Assembly: GCA_013398295.1 (NCBI GenBank)
Contig: VZSF01001145.1
Span: forward strand, 520,065 to 584,064
Direction: 5' to 3'
From: Chionis minor
Taxonomy: Eukaryota > Chordata > Aves > Charadriiformes > Chionididae
DNA: 64,000 nt
The notes below the pieces were generated by a model that saw nothing but the letters and a program-made list of their open reading frames with translations, did not search any database and was not told the DNA's origin. This document shows positions 12,901 through 23,230 of the stretch, one piece after another. Within the stretch, counting starts at the first letter, position 1; the number at the start of each line of letters is the position of its first letter. The translations under genes were made by a program, and so were the position numbers.

Positions 12901-14330
12901 TCTGAGGTCAGTACATACCCAAGAATACAATCTTAGTACTACACGGGGCTGTATAGCAAATCTTGAAGCCCTGAGCAATGAAAGGTGGGTAAGTAGTCAA
13001 GAAAAGTGCGCAAAATGCACCATTTCTTAATCAAAGACGCCCACTAACTGGGAATCTGCTTTTGATATGAAAAATTAATTTCTAGACATGAAAAGGTGAT
13101 GCTGAGTTTGAACAAAACTTCTTTGTCTCATGCCAATCATGCAGAGAAATGAAAATGAAGTGAAACTTGCCTTGTCCAAAAGTACCTCACTGAGCCACAC
13201 TGGAAATTTTCAGTGAGCGTGAGGAGATGGGGACCAGTATGGTGAGCTGTCAGTCATCGAGCAGGAAACCACTCGGCATTATGTTAAAAAGATCAACCTA
13301 GAGGAACCTTCCTAATGGAGTTCCTCCAAAAGGGTCCACAGGGTAAATCTTGCTAAAGGATATCACTAACAGTTTTGGCACCAGAGCATAGCATGGTGTT
13401 TAGAGGCTGGAAGGCTCTGTCTCAGGTCTCCAACCCATTCACCACTCCAAGGGCAGAGCTTGATGCCATGTCTCTCCAGAGGAAGGCAATTAGAGGCAAC
13501 CTGGTGTTTCCCAATCAAAGTATTTCTGTGAAGCAACATTATGCTTGTTTCGCACCCAGGAAACTCACGCACATGCTGGTGATGGCAAAGACAAAAGGGA
13601 TTTCTCTCAGGTCAGTCAGGAAGACTACTGATTCACAAAGATTTAAACCATACTTTGTTAAGTACCAGATAAGAACGGTAACCAGTAAACCAGTCTTTCT
13701 CTCCTCTAGATTACAAATCCTTGAATTCCTCTCCTGGAACAGATCTCAGATGCATCAATCCCACGTTGGGATATTTAAGGGTTAAATAGGGCTTACAAAG
13801 CATTTTCTCTGCTGATGGTAAAGAGTTCAAAATATATTACAAATAAAATCAATAAAAAATTGCAAAGGAAACTCTATCGATAACTGTCGCAGTGGGAACT
13901 CCCTGAACTCTATTTGTACTCAAAAGCAGCAAAATAGTAAGCTAAGCCTGTTCAGTTCACCTTTAAAAGAAGAAAACCAGAAGAAGCAGGGAGTCGAAAT
14001 GTGTCATTTGATAGCTCCTGGCAAACTCTTCTTGGCTTTATGGTTATGCTTCTAAATCCTCTCAATTTAATGGCGTAGGTTTCCCTATTTTTAGATCACA
14101 AGTTAAGGCAGCTCTGCTTTTTTCCCTGCATTATTTTTTACCCAGGCCACGGTCATTAAACTTAGCAGCAAAAGAGCAAGAGCGTCCTTTAAATAAAAAA
14201 AACCCAACACTGTACATGCGGAATAACTCCACGGCTGGAGAACAGAAATCATTCCCAGGGGCTGACAGACCTCTTGAGTTTCCACTTCGCTGGCCCACAA
14301 GGCAGGTCTGGTGCTGGGACTCCCGAGACC

Positions 14331-14440
14331 CCAGAGGTGCCAGGGCGCTTGGCGGCTGACGGAGAAGCTGCCTTGGCACAAGTCCCCCGTCGAGCGCAGG
14401 TCACCAATAGGTCTGCAGCGAGTGTCGGTCCATGATTCGG
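14331..14440. other. Local CpG cluster
   Basis: About ten CpGs in about 110 bp in otherwise CpG-poor DNA. Overlapping open frames on both strands here are a by-product of GC richness; no splice-flanked exon is evident. Confidence 0.5.
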
Positions 14441-14470
14441 TTGGATTACAACCAAATAACCCCCAGTTTA

Positions 14471-14514
14471 ATGCAATAATCAGGGCAATAATGCAATGCC
14501 ATAATGCAATAATG
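14471..14514. repeat. Cluster of GCAATAAT / ATGCAAT words
   Basis: GCAATAAT occurs three times (14473-14480, 14485-14492, 14506-14513), and ATGCAAT at 14471, 14491 and 14504. It is an irregular short repeat just beside a CpG-rich stretch. The words resemble C/EBP- or octamer-like sites. Confidence 0.6.
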
Positions 14515-15039
14515 TGGCACCTTGCTGCCTCCTCTCTGCCCAGCTGCAGTCAGGCTGGGGGGAGCTCTGCACCAGGAGGGCATGCCGTCCTCCAGATTGT
14601 TTTGAAACAACAAGAAAAAAGCTTATCATAATCCTCCTGGCAATTAGAGCCCTGGCTGGCTGTAAAGTGTAATGCATTTATCAAAACCTCCTTTGAAGGC
14701 GCTGAGGGAAGTGAATTTGAAGCTGTTGGGGACTGGAGGAGTAAGACAGCCCAGCTGCTCCTGGGGAGCCTGAACTGGGGTGAGGGGGCAGAGGGAGGAG
14801 GGAGAATTCCCTTGTCTGGGACACACACATTTTCCATCAGCCTGTTTGTGCAAGGATAAATAAAACGTTATCTCTCTCAGTGTCTCTCTCAAAAGCTCAG
14901 CTGATTACAGCTGGCATGCTCCGGGGACTCTTCTTGCAAGGATCGCCAAAAAGTTAGCCACCCCTGGAGCCACAGATCATCCCAAACCAGGCTTCTTCTC
15001 CTCTCCTCCCCTCCCCATCAATGTGAGAAAAACCCAAAC

Positions 15040-15043
<4 letters not shown>

Positions 15044-15078
<35 letters not shown>
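15044..15078 (+). repeat. Pure poly(A) run of 35
   Basis: An uninterrupted A35. No retrogene or LINE is recognisable to its left (14.9-15.04 kb is a pyrimidine-rich, unassigned sequence). It directly precedes the inverted repeat at 15081-15118. Confidence 0.95.
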
Positions 15079-15080
<2 letters not shown>

Positions 15081-15081
<1 letters not shown>

Positions 15082-15118
15082 GCCAGTTTTGTGAAATGTC
15101 AGGAGGACAAAACTGGCA
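15081..15118. repeat. 12-bp perfect inverted repeat with 14-nt loop
   Basis: The arms are TGCCAGTTTTGT (15081-15092) and ACAAAACTGGCA (15107-15118), exact reverse complements around a 14-base loop. Two bases separate the left arm from the A35 tract. Confidence 0.9.
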
Positions 15119-15291
15119 GCTTTTGCCTTTTTTACAACATGCATCAGCACCATTTTCCCAGAGGCAATTCATTGCAGCGGCATGTTGAACGGGATCATCT
15201 CCCCTTGCCACACGAGGCCCTGGTCCAGCAGCGTGAGGTGGGATTACAACAGTGCAGTCTTGTAAAAACCATCTAAAGTAACAGGCTAGAG

Positions 15292-15360
15292 CAGCGTTCC
15301 CAGACCTCTACCACACAGACTGGGTATTGGCATCCGATTAAATTCTCCAGACCCCTTTCA
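15292..15360 (+). repeat. Possible hAT (Charlie-like) terminal fragment, copy 1
   Basis: CAGCGTTCCCAGACC starts a stretch ending ...ATTCTCCAGACCCCTTT. It resembles the hAT-type termini CAGTGGTTCCCAAACC and the similar stretch at 51019. No matching inverted terminus was found, so this is tentative. Confidence 0.3.
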
Positions 15361-15830
15361 TTTCCCACCTAAGGCCTGCTGCTCTCTCCACCCCTCTATA
15401 GACCTCTAGACATTGTTTTCCCTCTCCCCCCTCCTCACAATTACACATCATTTACTTAGAGGGCAGGGGGAAGAAAACTGCTTATGATGCTCTCTCTCCT
15501 CATCATCTTCCTTCTGTCTGGAATGGGCATGCAAACTCTTTGGCCACAGGACACGCTCCTTCTTCTGGAGCAAAGACCACCTTCCCTTTCAGCAAAGACC
15601 ATATCCCATGATATTTATGCTGTAACACTAGTGGTCCCACGGCAACCAGGGAGGTTGATTATGACACCATAGCTCTCCTACCACAGGCAAAGGAGCTGAG
15701 TCCAGCCCATGATGCAGCCACCCAAGACTACTAGGGCTCTTTGCAGAAGAGCATTGCCACACGCGTGCCCTCAGCAAGAAAAAGGATGTCAGGATAGGGA
15801 GTACAAGCCACGGAAGGATGTGAAAGTTAA

Positions 15831-15850
15831 AATTAATTAAAGATTAATTA
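15831..15850. promoter_or_regulatory. Direct pair of ATTAATTA words
   Basis: ATTAATTA at 15832-15839 and 15843-15850. Homeodomain/POU-like AT-rich words; may be simple AT richness. Confidence 0.28.
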
Positions 15851-17538
15851 CATTGTCCTGAGTAAACTGTCTGCAGAGAGTAGCACCCCCATGGCATCCC
15901 CCTGCATCTCCTTCCTCCACAGGGTGGGATTTCTCCTCACTCCATACAGATGCAGAGTCCCACACTCCCTTCAAAAACAGCTTCTCTTCCCTGCAAGGCT
16001 TTGTTCATCCAAAACCACTGAACAGTCACTGCCTTGAGTATTTTTTTAATCAATCCCAAATGCTTTCCCTTTGAGGGATTCCTGCTGAGATCCCAAGCTG
16101 GATTCTCCACTGGAGTAAATCAGCCTAGCTACACTAACTGGGCTGCTGATTCACATCTAATAGAGATCTACACTCCTCCCGGCCAACTTCCCTCCCTACG
16201 CTTGCCTGTGCGCAAGCCTTGTCTAAAAAACTCCTGGCGAAACCTTACAGTGCATCCTCCCCTGCACAGGGCTATTCTTGGGATTTAAGGAATGTGGGCA
16301 TTATACCACTATGAAAAGGGGCACTGTACTGAAGTTATACACAGGGAGGTTGCAGGGATGAGAGCCAGGGTGTAGTAGCCTTACATCTGTGACAATGTTA
16401 CAGGGGTGACAACAGCAAAAAAACTTTGATCAATCCCAGAGTACAAATGCAGGTTTATATTCTTGCCATCTGGCAGAGTATCATGTTAAGAGCTGAACAG
16501 ACAACAGTGGCTGCTACTACACAGTGTACTATATACCAATAAAAGCTGAATGGATCTGCAATAAAGCAGACTTTTGAAAAAGCTGTGAAAGGAAAATCTA
16601 GGCCACTAAGTGCTGTTACAAACAATGTCCTTATATTTTTCCCCTTCCCTTACTATTCTCCTCTGTCTTGCTTCTGCTCTTGGGATTCCTCTTCCCTCCC
16701 TTTTCCCAGCCCTGGTGGCTGCACAGAGAGCTATCAAGTGAAATACTGAACCTAAACTAAAGGTTGTGTTCATTTAACAAGCATTAAGTAACGGTCAGGA
16801 GGGGCAGACTGGCAGCTGCCTTCACAGCTGAGGCCAATCCCCCTCCATAAATGGTGAAGCACAGCATCCCCACAAATGGAGGAGGTGACTGCAGTCTCTT
16901 CTTTCCTGTTTCTCCCTCCCCTACTCAGTGTAAATGCACACGAGATCTGTGCTGAGCCACAGCCCCATGGATAAAATCCTGGACTAGTGTAATCATTGTG
17001 TTTTGCACTTCTCCAGAGCTTCTCCAGCACAAGGAGCTCTAATCGTTCTCTGGACCTTGCCCATAGCACCTATAAACTCCCAAATATGATCAAGACACCA
17101 CTGCTTAGTGGGAAACAGTGTTCTGCATCTCTCTCAAATGCAAATATCTTAGCTCAAATGTCTTTCATCAGAAATGAAGTGGATACACTCTGCCCTGCAC
17201 TTTCCACAGGCCAGGAGCATGTTTGCTCTGACACATGCAGTAGTGCCTTACACAGTGTTATTTGGGCCACAAAGTACCAGAGCATCTCTCTCATAGGGAT
17301 CAGAGGAGGGACAAACCCTCATTTCACTCTAGGAGTTCACCGCGGCTTAAAGATGTTTGCACAAGCCAGTAGCAAAGTGAGGAAGAGACTCTACCCAGAA
17401 ATCGCTTTCAACGCCAAGAACACCACTCCTGCGTTATTCAACTTCACAGGCTGCAGACCTTAACATAAACCACAGTTGGTATAATTCTTCACAACAAGCT
17501 GTATAAGCTGTCTGAGCTACCAGACCATCACAGCCATA

Positions 17539-17556
17539 TCCATATCTGGATATGGA
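17539..17556. promoter_or_regulatory. 18-bp palindrome with CArG-like core
   Basis: TCCATATCTGGATATGGA: 8-bp arms around TG. It contains CCATATCTGG, one mismatch from an SRF CArG box. Speculative as a binding site; the palindrome itself is plain. Confidence 0.4.
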
Positions 17557-18841
17557 CTGACACGAACACATCAATGCCAAGATGTACCCTCCAGCATCCT
17601 CTGTTTCATTACACTGGTGAAAATACCACAGACAATGGCACATCATCTAAAGGAACCCATGGGAACCCTGCTCTCTGCTTTAAGTATGTATTTCCCACTA
17701 AAATTAATAAGAATATTTGCCAGCAATTAGGTGTAAGAAAAATTTAGCCTGGCAGTTAGGGCTCATTGTTACTAAGTTTTCCTATCAGGAAATACAATGG
17801 TCTCAGAAGGGAAGCAATGGAAACTATCACTCGAAACAACTGAACAGGTTGCTAGACTAGACACTACAGGGAACAGTCCTGACCTGGCAGGAAGACCCAA
17901 CAGCCCTATTCTTCCTCTTTGGCATCTGTGATCTTACAATTGCTCAGTCATGTCAATAAATCTTTCAGCTGCTCTATCAGATTTCATATTTTATGGGCTT
18001 AATTCTCAAAAGAACTCACTGCCCAGCATTCAGACCAGCTTTTCATCTTCAATTGCAACTCTGAGCTTTCCAAACATGCTCAGCACCCAAGAGGCTGTCT
18101 TCGGAAAGTCCCAGATGAGGTGGTATTACTTTGCCCAGACTCCAAAGTACTGAGAGTATATTTGATGGCTGCCTGGCTCTTCAACAGGAGGAAAAATTCG
18201 CATGATGTTCTTACGGATGTCCACACTGTCAAAAGGGTTAGATACTATTTTCCCAAAGTAACTCGACCCATTTGAAGAACTTCTCCGGGAAAGCCAGTTG
18301 AGTATCTCTGACATCTGCATTACCACAGACACTCTGGTATTAACCATCCCCTTTATCTCACTATATTTTTGTTGATAGCTGAACTATGCAATGCAGTGGT
18401 TCTGGCATCCCAGCAATGGCTAGTTATCAGGAGCAAGAAAGCACGAGGTCTGGGAACTCATTGAAAACATTCAGAGGTGATACGTGAGGGACTTGGAGAG
18501 ATTAGACAGGGTTTGCTGGGGCTGCAGGAATTCCTGCAATTCAGGAGTTACATAGCGAGATTTCTTTTTTGTATGAGACAGCAGCAAGGAAGAAGCAGGA
18601 AGATGGAGTTTCCATTTCTCTTTAAAGTTGTTTTCCCAAAACTGTCACACATACACAGCTTCTCCAGTTTTTTCTCCACTGTTTCAATCAGCCGGGGTAC
18701 GCAGGGCAAGTCCTCAGAGTAACAACCCTCATGTAAACTGGAGAGGCTCAACTGCGCTCTCATTTCACCAGGAACTAGACTTTGGAGCCTGACTGACAAC
18801 ATCCACAGCTGTCTCCCCAACGATTCACCACTTAGAAAGGG

Positions 18842-18863
18842 CTAATTAGTATGAGGTAATTAG
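18842..18863. promoter_or_regulatory. Paired TAATTAG sites
   Basis: TAATTAG occurs at 18843-18849 and again at 18857-18863, a 14-bp centre-to-centre spacing (more than one helical turn). Homeodomain-type core; speculative. Confidence 0.3.
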
Positions 18864-21079
18864 TTTCAGGCAAAAAATGCTTGTAAAATAATCTGTGTGT
18901 GTAAGGTCAGCTATGCCAGGTTTAGTTCCACATACTTTTTTTTTTTTCTTCTTCTGCTGTTGAAACAGATCCCAGTAAGATGATGTAAGACACCTAAACT
19001 AGGTAGATGCTGCAGATTCAGAGAATCAAGTGTTTAAACATTATAAAATGCTTAAAGATGCAATTTCAACCCTAAATGCTTCTGATGTAACAGGCATATA
19101 AAATGTGGAGGTTTCATGGACAATGCTAATTATCCTAATATCTCATCTCCTTTTCCCATACAACCCCACACCTAGGTTCTTGGTTTGCCCGGGAAAACAA
19201 ACAAGACAACACAAAAGCGATCCAGGAGAACACAGATGTGCCGACAATGCCACAAGATTTGTGGCTACGTTCATTTGCTGCTCTGCTCCTGCCTGGTCAT
19301 GGGGCAGCTGTGAAAACAAGACCATTGGGAAAACACCACATGAAGCCATAATGTAAAAGCCAACACAACCCAAATAATAGCAGCCAGTGTCAGCCACAGC
19401 CGCTACAGTGGGAGCTTTCTTGCATTGTTGTTGTTTTTCCCTAAAATAGGCTGTAAGATAAAGTGAGCCAGTGATTAGCTAAGTGCCATCTCCCCTGATA
19501 CGTGTTTGCCCATTATCTGCTCCTGACACCTAATATCTAATTGCACTGAAACATCCCAGCAGGACAGCCTGTTCTAAGAGGGACTGAACAGACTGACTGG
19601 GGGGGGGCAGAAAGAAAGGGAAAAAAAAAAGCTTGCTGGCCCATCCAAGAAATGAAAAGGCTTCACTCCAGCAGGGTTACGATGTCAGTATGGGGATTTC
19701 AACAGCAAGGGTGCAAAAGGTTACTTCTAGGAAAGGTTGGCTACCTCTCAGAACACATCCAGATTCCAAACTATTGGATCTGGTAAGGTTTCCTGCCTGC
19801 AAAAATAGCCACATGCTCTCTGTCGACGAGACCTGGGCTCTTCCCTCTTTCCTTCCTGTTTATAACACATCACTTCAAGGACGCCAGCAAGACCAGAGGC
19901 TCTCTGTGCTCCAGAGAGAGACAGCCCCTGCCTCACCATGCTTAAAATCTGCACAGAAAAAGCAACAGGGGATAGGAAGCATTATCAACTCTCAAGGAGT
20001 TTTTTGTTACCGTCTTCTTGTTTTGGGCTTGCTTTTTTAAAATAAACAAAACTGTTTCATTTCACTGATTCTGTTTTGCCAAGCAAACACACAAACAACC
20101 TGATCAGCACAGCTGGCAGAGATGCACAATGTGGCACAGGAACAGATGACCAGGGATGAGAAGGCAGGAGGATAGACCCTGTCTGGGGAAAAAAAAAAAA
20201 AGAAGCCTGAAGTAGACTGGTATCTCCCCAAAGCAACACAGGGGACCTGTGGCAAAGCCTGGTTCCCCCATACTTCAACCTAGATCCACTTGCCTTTCTA
20301 TCATCTGGTAACCAAGGAGCCAGCTCTAGTGGTGGAAGCGTTACATACCAAGCCCTGTGGGCTCTGGGACTGACATAACTCAACCTGCCCCTGACTGCAA
20401 GACTGAGTCCACCATAAACATGACAATGTTTAACTATTTGTTGTGAACTACACAGGAAGGTATCAGTTATTTGGGAACCTCATGCTGTCCATGCTGGAGA
20501 GAGAAAAATCTTTAATCCTTAAAAAGCATCAGAGAAAAATTCTGGAGTCTAGCTCTGCTGACAATTCTCGGCTATAAGGTTTGTCTTCTACATTGTCTCC
20601 CTTCATGACAAAGTGATTTTGGGTTACGATTTGCAGACGCATGGAAAATACCTAATTCCCAGGAAGAAGGCAGAGGTTTTTGGATTAGATTGCAGTGCTT
20701 TGTGGCTTGCACATCAACAAAGCAATAGCCATGACAAACACTTGCATCTGTGACAGTTACGACACAGCATGAGGTCCACAGTCCCCAAAAACTGTGATGT
20801 ACTTCTCCCTCCTCTGACACACCTGACACATGCCTCTGAATACTGTGTCTTCCAACGCAAAATGTAACTCTCAGCACTCAGGGACATTGCTTTACTTGGC
20901 TTTGAAATCAGTCTGGAAGCATCTCAGTTATCCAGTGCTGGAAACGGCCATGATGCATTAGATTGCTATTCTGCCAAAGATCTGTGCAAGCATCTTACAG
21001 CCCTAAAACCACTCTGAGCCCTCTAATCTAAGCAGAAGCAGTACTGCTTGAGGTTTGCTCAGGTTTTAGGATTTGCGAT

Positions 21080-21093
21080 CTAATTGTAATTAG
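21080..21093. promoter_or_regulatory. Homeodomain-type palindrome TAAT-N4-ATTA
   Basis: CTAATTGTAATTAG: inverted TAAT cores spaced by four bases within a 14-bp dyad, the geometry used by some homeodomain dimers. Prediction from sequence only. Confidence 0.35.
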
Positions 21094-21540
21094 GCTACAG
21101 AACTCATTTCCATGATGCTGGAATCATCTAGGCTGTTCTAATCAGATTCGCAGCACCTGGAGAAGCACAAAAAAGCTCCCAAACCCCACCTCCCACTGCT
21201 GTAAAGCCATTTCTGTTTTTCCTGATCCTTGTGCTAAATGAAACCAAATTCAGCAAACAGACACCCCTGGCCATGCAATCCAAATCCAAACCCAAAAACC
21301 TTTAAGTCTGGATTTCGATTTAACAAAAGCATTTCTTCCACATAAAAATTAGCATGCAGATATAATAGATAAAACCTTCAACTGATGCCCATTCCTTTTC
21401 AAATAATATGCCATAAGCAAGTCTTAATATATGTAATGTTGGGCCATATTTGTCACACAGGCCACAGGTTTGCAAGACCACTGCAACTGTTCTCTCTTTA
21501 TGAGAAAAAGCAGAAGGAATGCATGCGGCTCTGCTAGGGA

Positions 21541-22020
21541 TGGATGACAAGCCAGCTGAGAGCTTATGGGTCAGGATTAGAGAGTAGACGACAGTGGTCA
21601 ATGTTGTGGTGGGTGTCTCTAACAGGAGAGACACCCTCCTCTGCTCAGGAAGAAGTAGTAGATAAAGCCTTCAGACAACTAGAAGAAGCCTCACATTCAC
21701 AGGACCTGGTCCTCATAGGGGATTTCAGGATCCTGAGAGGAAGGAGCAGGGCAAAAAGCAGGATCGCAGCCTTAGACTTCAGAAGACCAGACTTCAGCCT
21801 GTTCAGTGATCTGCTTGGAACAGTTTCACAGGAGGAGGGGTCCTGGAGAGAGGACAGGTCTAGCAAAGCTGTCCAATTTTCATGGGCCACCTCCTCAAAG
21901 TTCAAGAATGATCCATCCCCATGTGCAGGAAGTAAAGTAAAGGTAACAGGGAGGCTTGTGTAGCTGAATGAAGAGCTCCTGACTAAATAAAAAAGAAGTA
22001 TGTGGAAGCCAATCAGCCGT
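21541..22020 (+). pseudogene. CR1 LINE, decayed endonuclease region with internal deletion
   Basis: A sense-strand fragment of the CR1 ORF2 apurinic endonuclease domain. The sequence around 21650-21725 reads DKAFRQLEEASHSQDLVLIGDF, then runs directly into RILRGRSRAKSRI at about 21724-21770. In intact CR1 copies these blocks are separated by a long segment that includes the end of the endonuclease and its SDH catalytic motif, so an in-frame internal deletion is inferred. Further matches continue through KFKNDPSP and a run ending near GAGCTCCTGACTAAA (about 21970-21990). It lies 5' of the reverse-transcriptase fragment in the same orientation, so both are probably one insertion. The approximately 90 bp between them is too diverged to assign. 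Confidence 0.85.
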
Positions 22021-22109
22021 ACCTTGATCCCTGGGAAACTGATACAGTAAATAAACCTGAAAGCCAAACATACTACAGACAAGAATGTGACTGGTAGTAG
22101 TCACCATTA

Positions 22110-22772
22110 ATTTACAATGGGGAAATCATGTCAGATCAGCTGGATAGCCCTCTATCTAGCTTACTACAGTGGAGATGGGGAGATTAGTGGATGTTGTATA
22201 TCTCATCTTCAGCAAGACTTCTGCCATTCTCTCCTGTAACATCCTCACTGATAAACTGGTTAAGTATGGACTAGATAAATGGACAGCAAGGTGGATTGAA
22301 AACTGACTGAAATGCCAGACATAACACGCTGTGATCAGCAGCATGAAGTCCAACTGCAGGCCATTCACTAGCTCCAAGGGTCAATACTGGAGCTTGTATT
22401 GTTTGACATCTTCACCAATGACCTGGACAATGGGACCAAATGCACCCTCAGCAAGTTTGCAAAGGATACAAAACTGGGAGGAGTGTTTGTTGTACCAGAT
22501 GGTCCTGCTGCCACTCAGAGGGACCTCAACAGATTGGAGAAATGGGCAAACTGAAATCTCATAGAGTTCAACATGGGAATATGTGAAGTCCTACAATTTG
22601 GGAGGAACCATGCACCAGGACAGGCTTGAGATATCTCCATCTTTGAGATATTAAAAACCAGGGTGGACATGGCCCTGAGCAACCTGCTCCAGATGCCCCT
22701 GATCTGAGCAGGGCATTTGGACTAGATGGTCTCCAGAGGTCCCTTCCCACCTCAGCTGTTCTGTGATTCTGT
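22110..22772 (+). pseudogene. CR1 LINE, decayed reverse transcriptase region plus 3' UTR
   Basis: CR1 ORF2 reverse-transcriptase sequence with several breaks. Motif A (family form YLDFSKAFD) is visible at about 22199-22222, but the catalytic aspartate codon is replaced by isoleucine (ATC at 22205-22207). The stretch equivalent to RWIENWL ends in a stop. The FxNDLDxG region lies at about 22400-22430. Motif C (family FADDT) reads FAKDT at 22456-22470, so the first catalytic aspartate is lysine (AAG at 22462-22464). Motifs A and C lie in different frames. From about 22610 the sequence jumps to the 3' UTR (GTCTCCAGAGGTCCCTTCC) and ends in TTCTGTGATTCTGT. The 3' UTR is of a different type from that of the copy at 49 kb, suggesting another CR1 subfamily. 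Confidence 0.88.
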
Positions 22773-23150
22773 TAAGTTCTCATGGAATGTATGGAGTATG
22801 CAAACACTCTGGCTTTACAGTACATGGATAAACTTGTTAGATACTAAGACTGCCTAATAGCTATTGTACCTTCAAGTAAAAGGTGACTATGAAAGCTGTC
22901 AAAATGATGAAGGTTGCCACAAGGGACACTAGAGGGAACGCTGTATACCTCCACAAGCACAGCAACCAATGCACAAATACATACTGAACCAGCTGGTGCC
23001 AAATACGAAGTCCCCTTCTCTCTCTTCTTTTAATTTTACTCCTATTTCAGCTTTTATTCAGGAATGAGGTTACAGTTTTAACACTGAATGTCAGAGGTGC
23101 AGGGTCAAGTGTCTCTCACTCTCCTCGTTTCAAAGGTACATTTCATTCCA

Positions 23151-23230
23151 GATCAAAGATTTGAACCTGGAGCTCCATATCCTAAGCCAGCACTCTGAAC
23201 TCAAGATGAGGAGCACCACACTGTCTTGCT
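23151..23230. repeat. Ancient SINE-like tail fragment (tRNA-derived or MIR-type)
   Basis: GATTTGAACCTGGAGCTCCA (23158-23177), then CCTAAGCCAGCACTCTGAAC and a GAGCACCACACTGTC block, parallel the tail of old amniote SINEs (GAACCCAGGTCTCC...CCAGTGCTCTAACCACTAGGCCACACTG). Confidence 0.42.

Larger units (their letters stand above)
6346..14330. other. Non-coding, intron-like DNA
   Basis: Holds the ERE-like palindrome (6666-6680), short A-rich runs (8284-8300, 9187-9200), the GCATTTT repeat (9864-9921) and an AT-rich dyad TGTATTTGTAAATACA near 10290-10310. The 161-codon frame at 8772-9257 does not look like a protein. Confidence 0.5.
15119..21540. other. Non-coding, intron-like DNA
   Basis: Contains the possible hAT end (15292), the AT-rich homeodomain-like pairs and the palindrome at 17539, plus a purine run G9/A10 around 19599-19631. 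No exon recognised. Confidence 0.5.

Noticed and set aside
21645..22082. 145-codon minus-strand frame as a gene
   Set aside because: It is the antisense of the CR1 endonuclease fragment.
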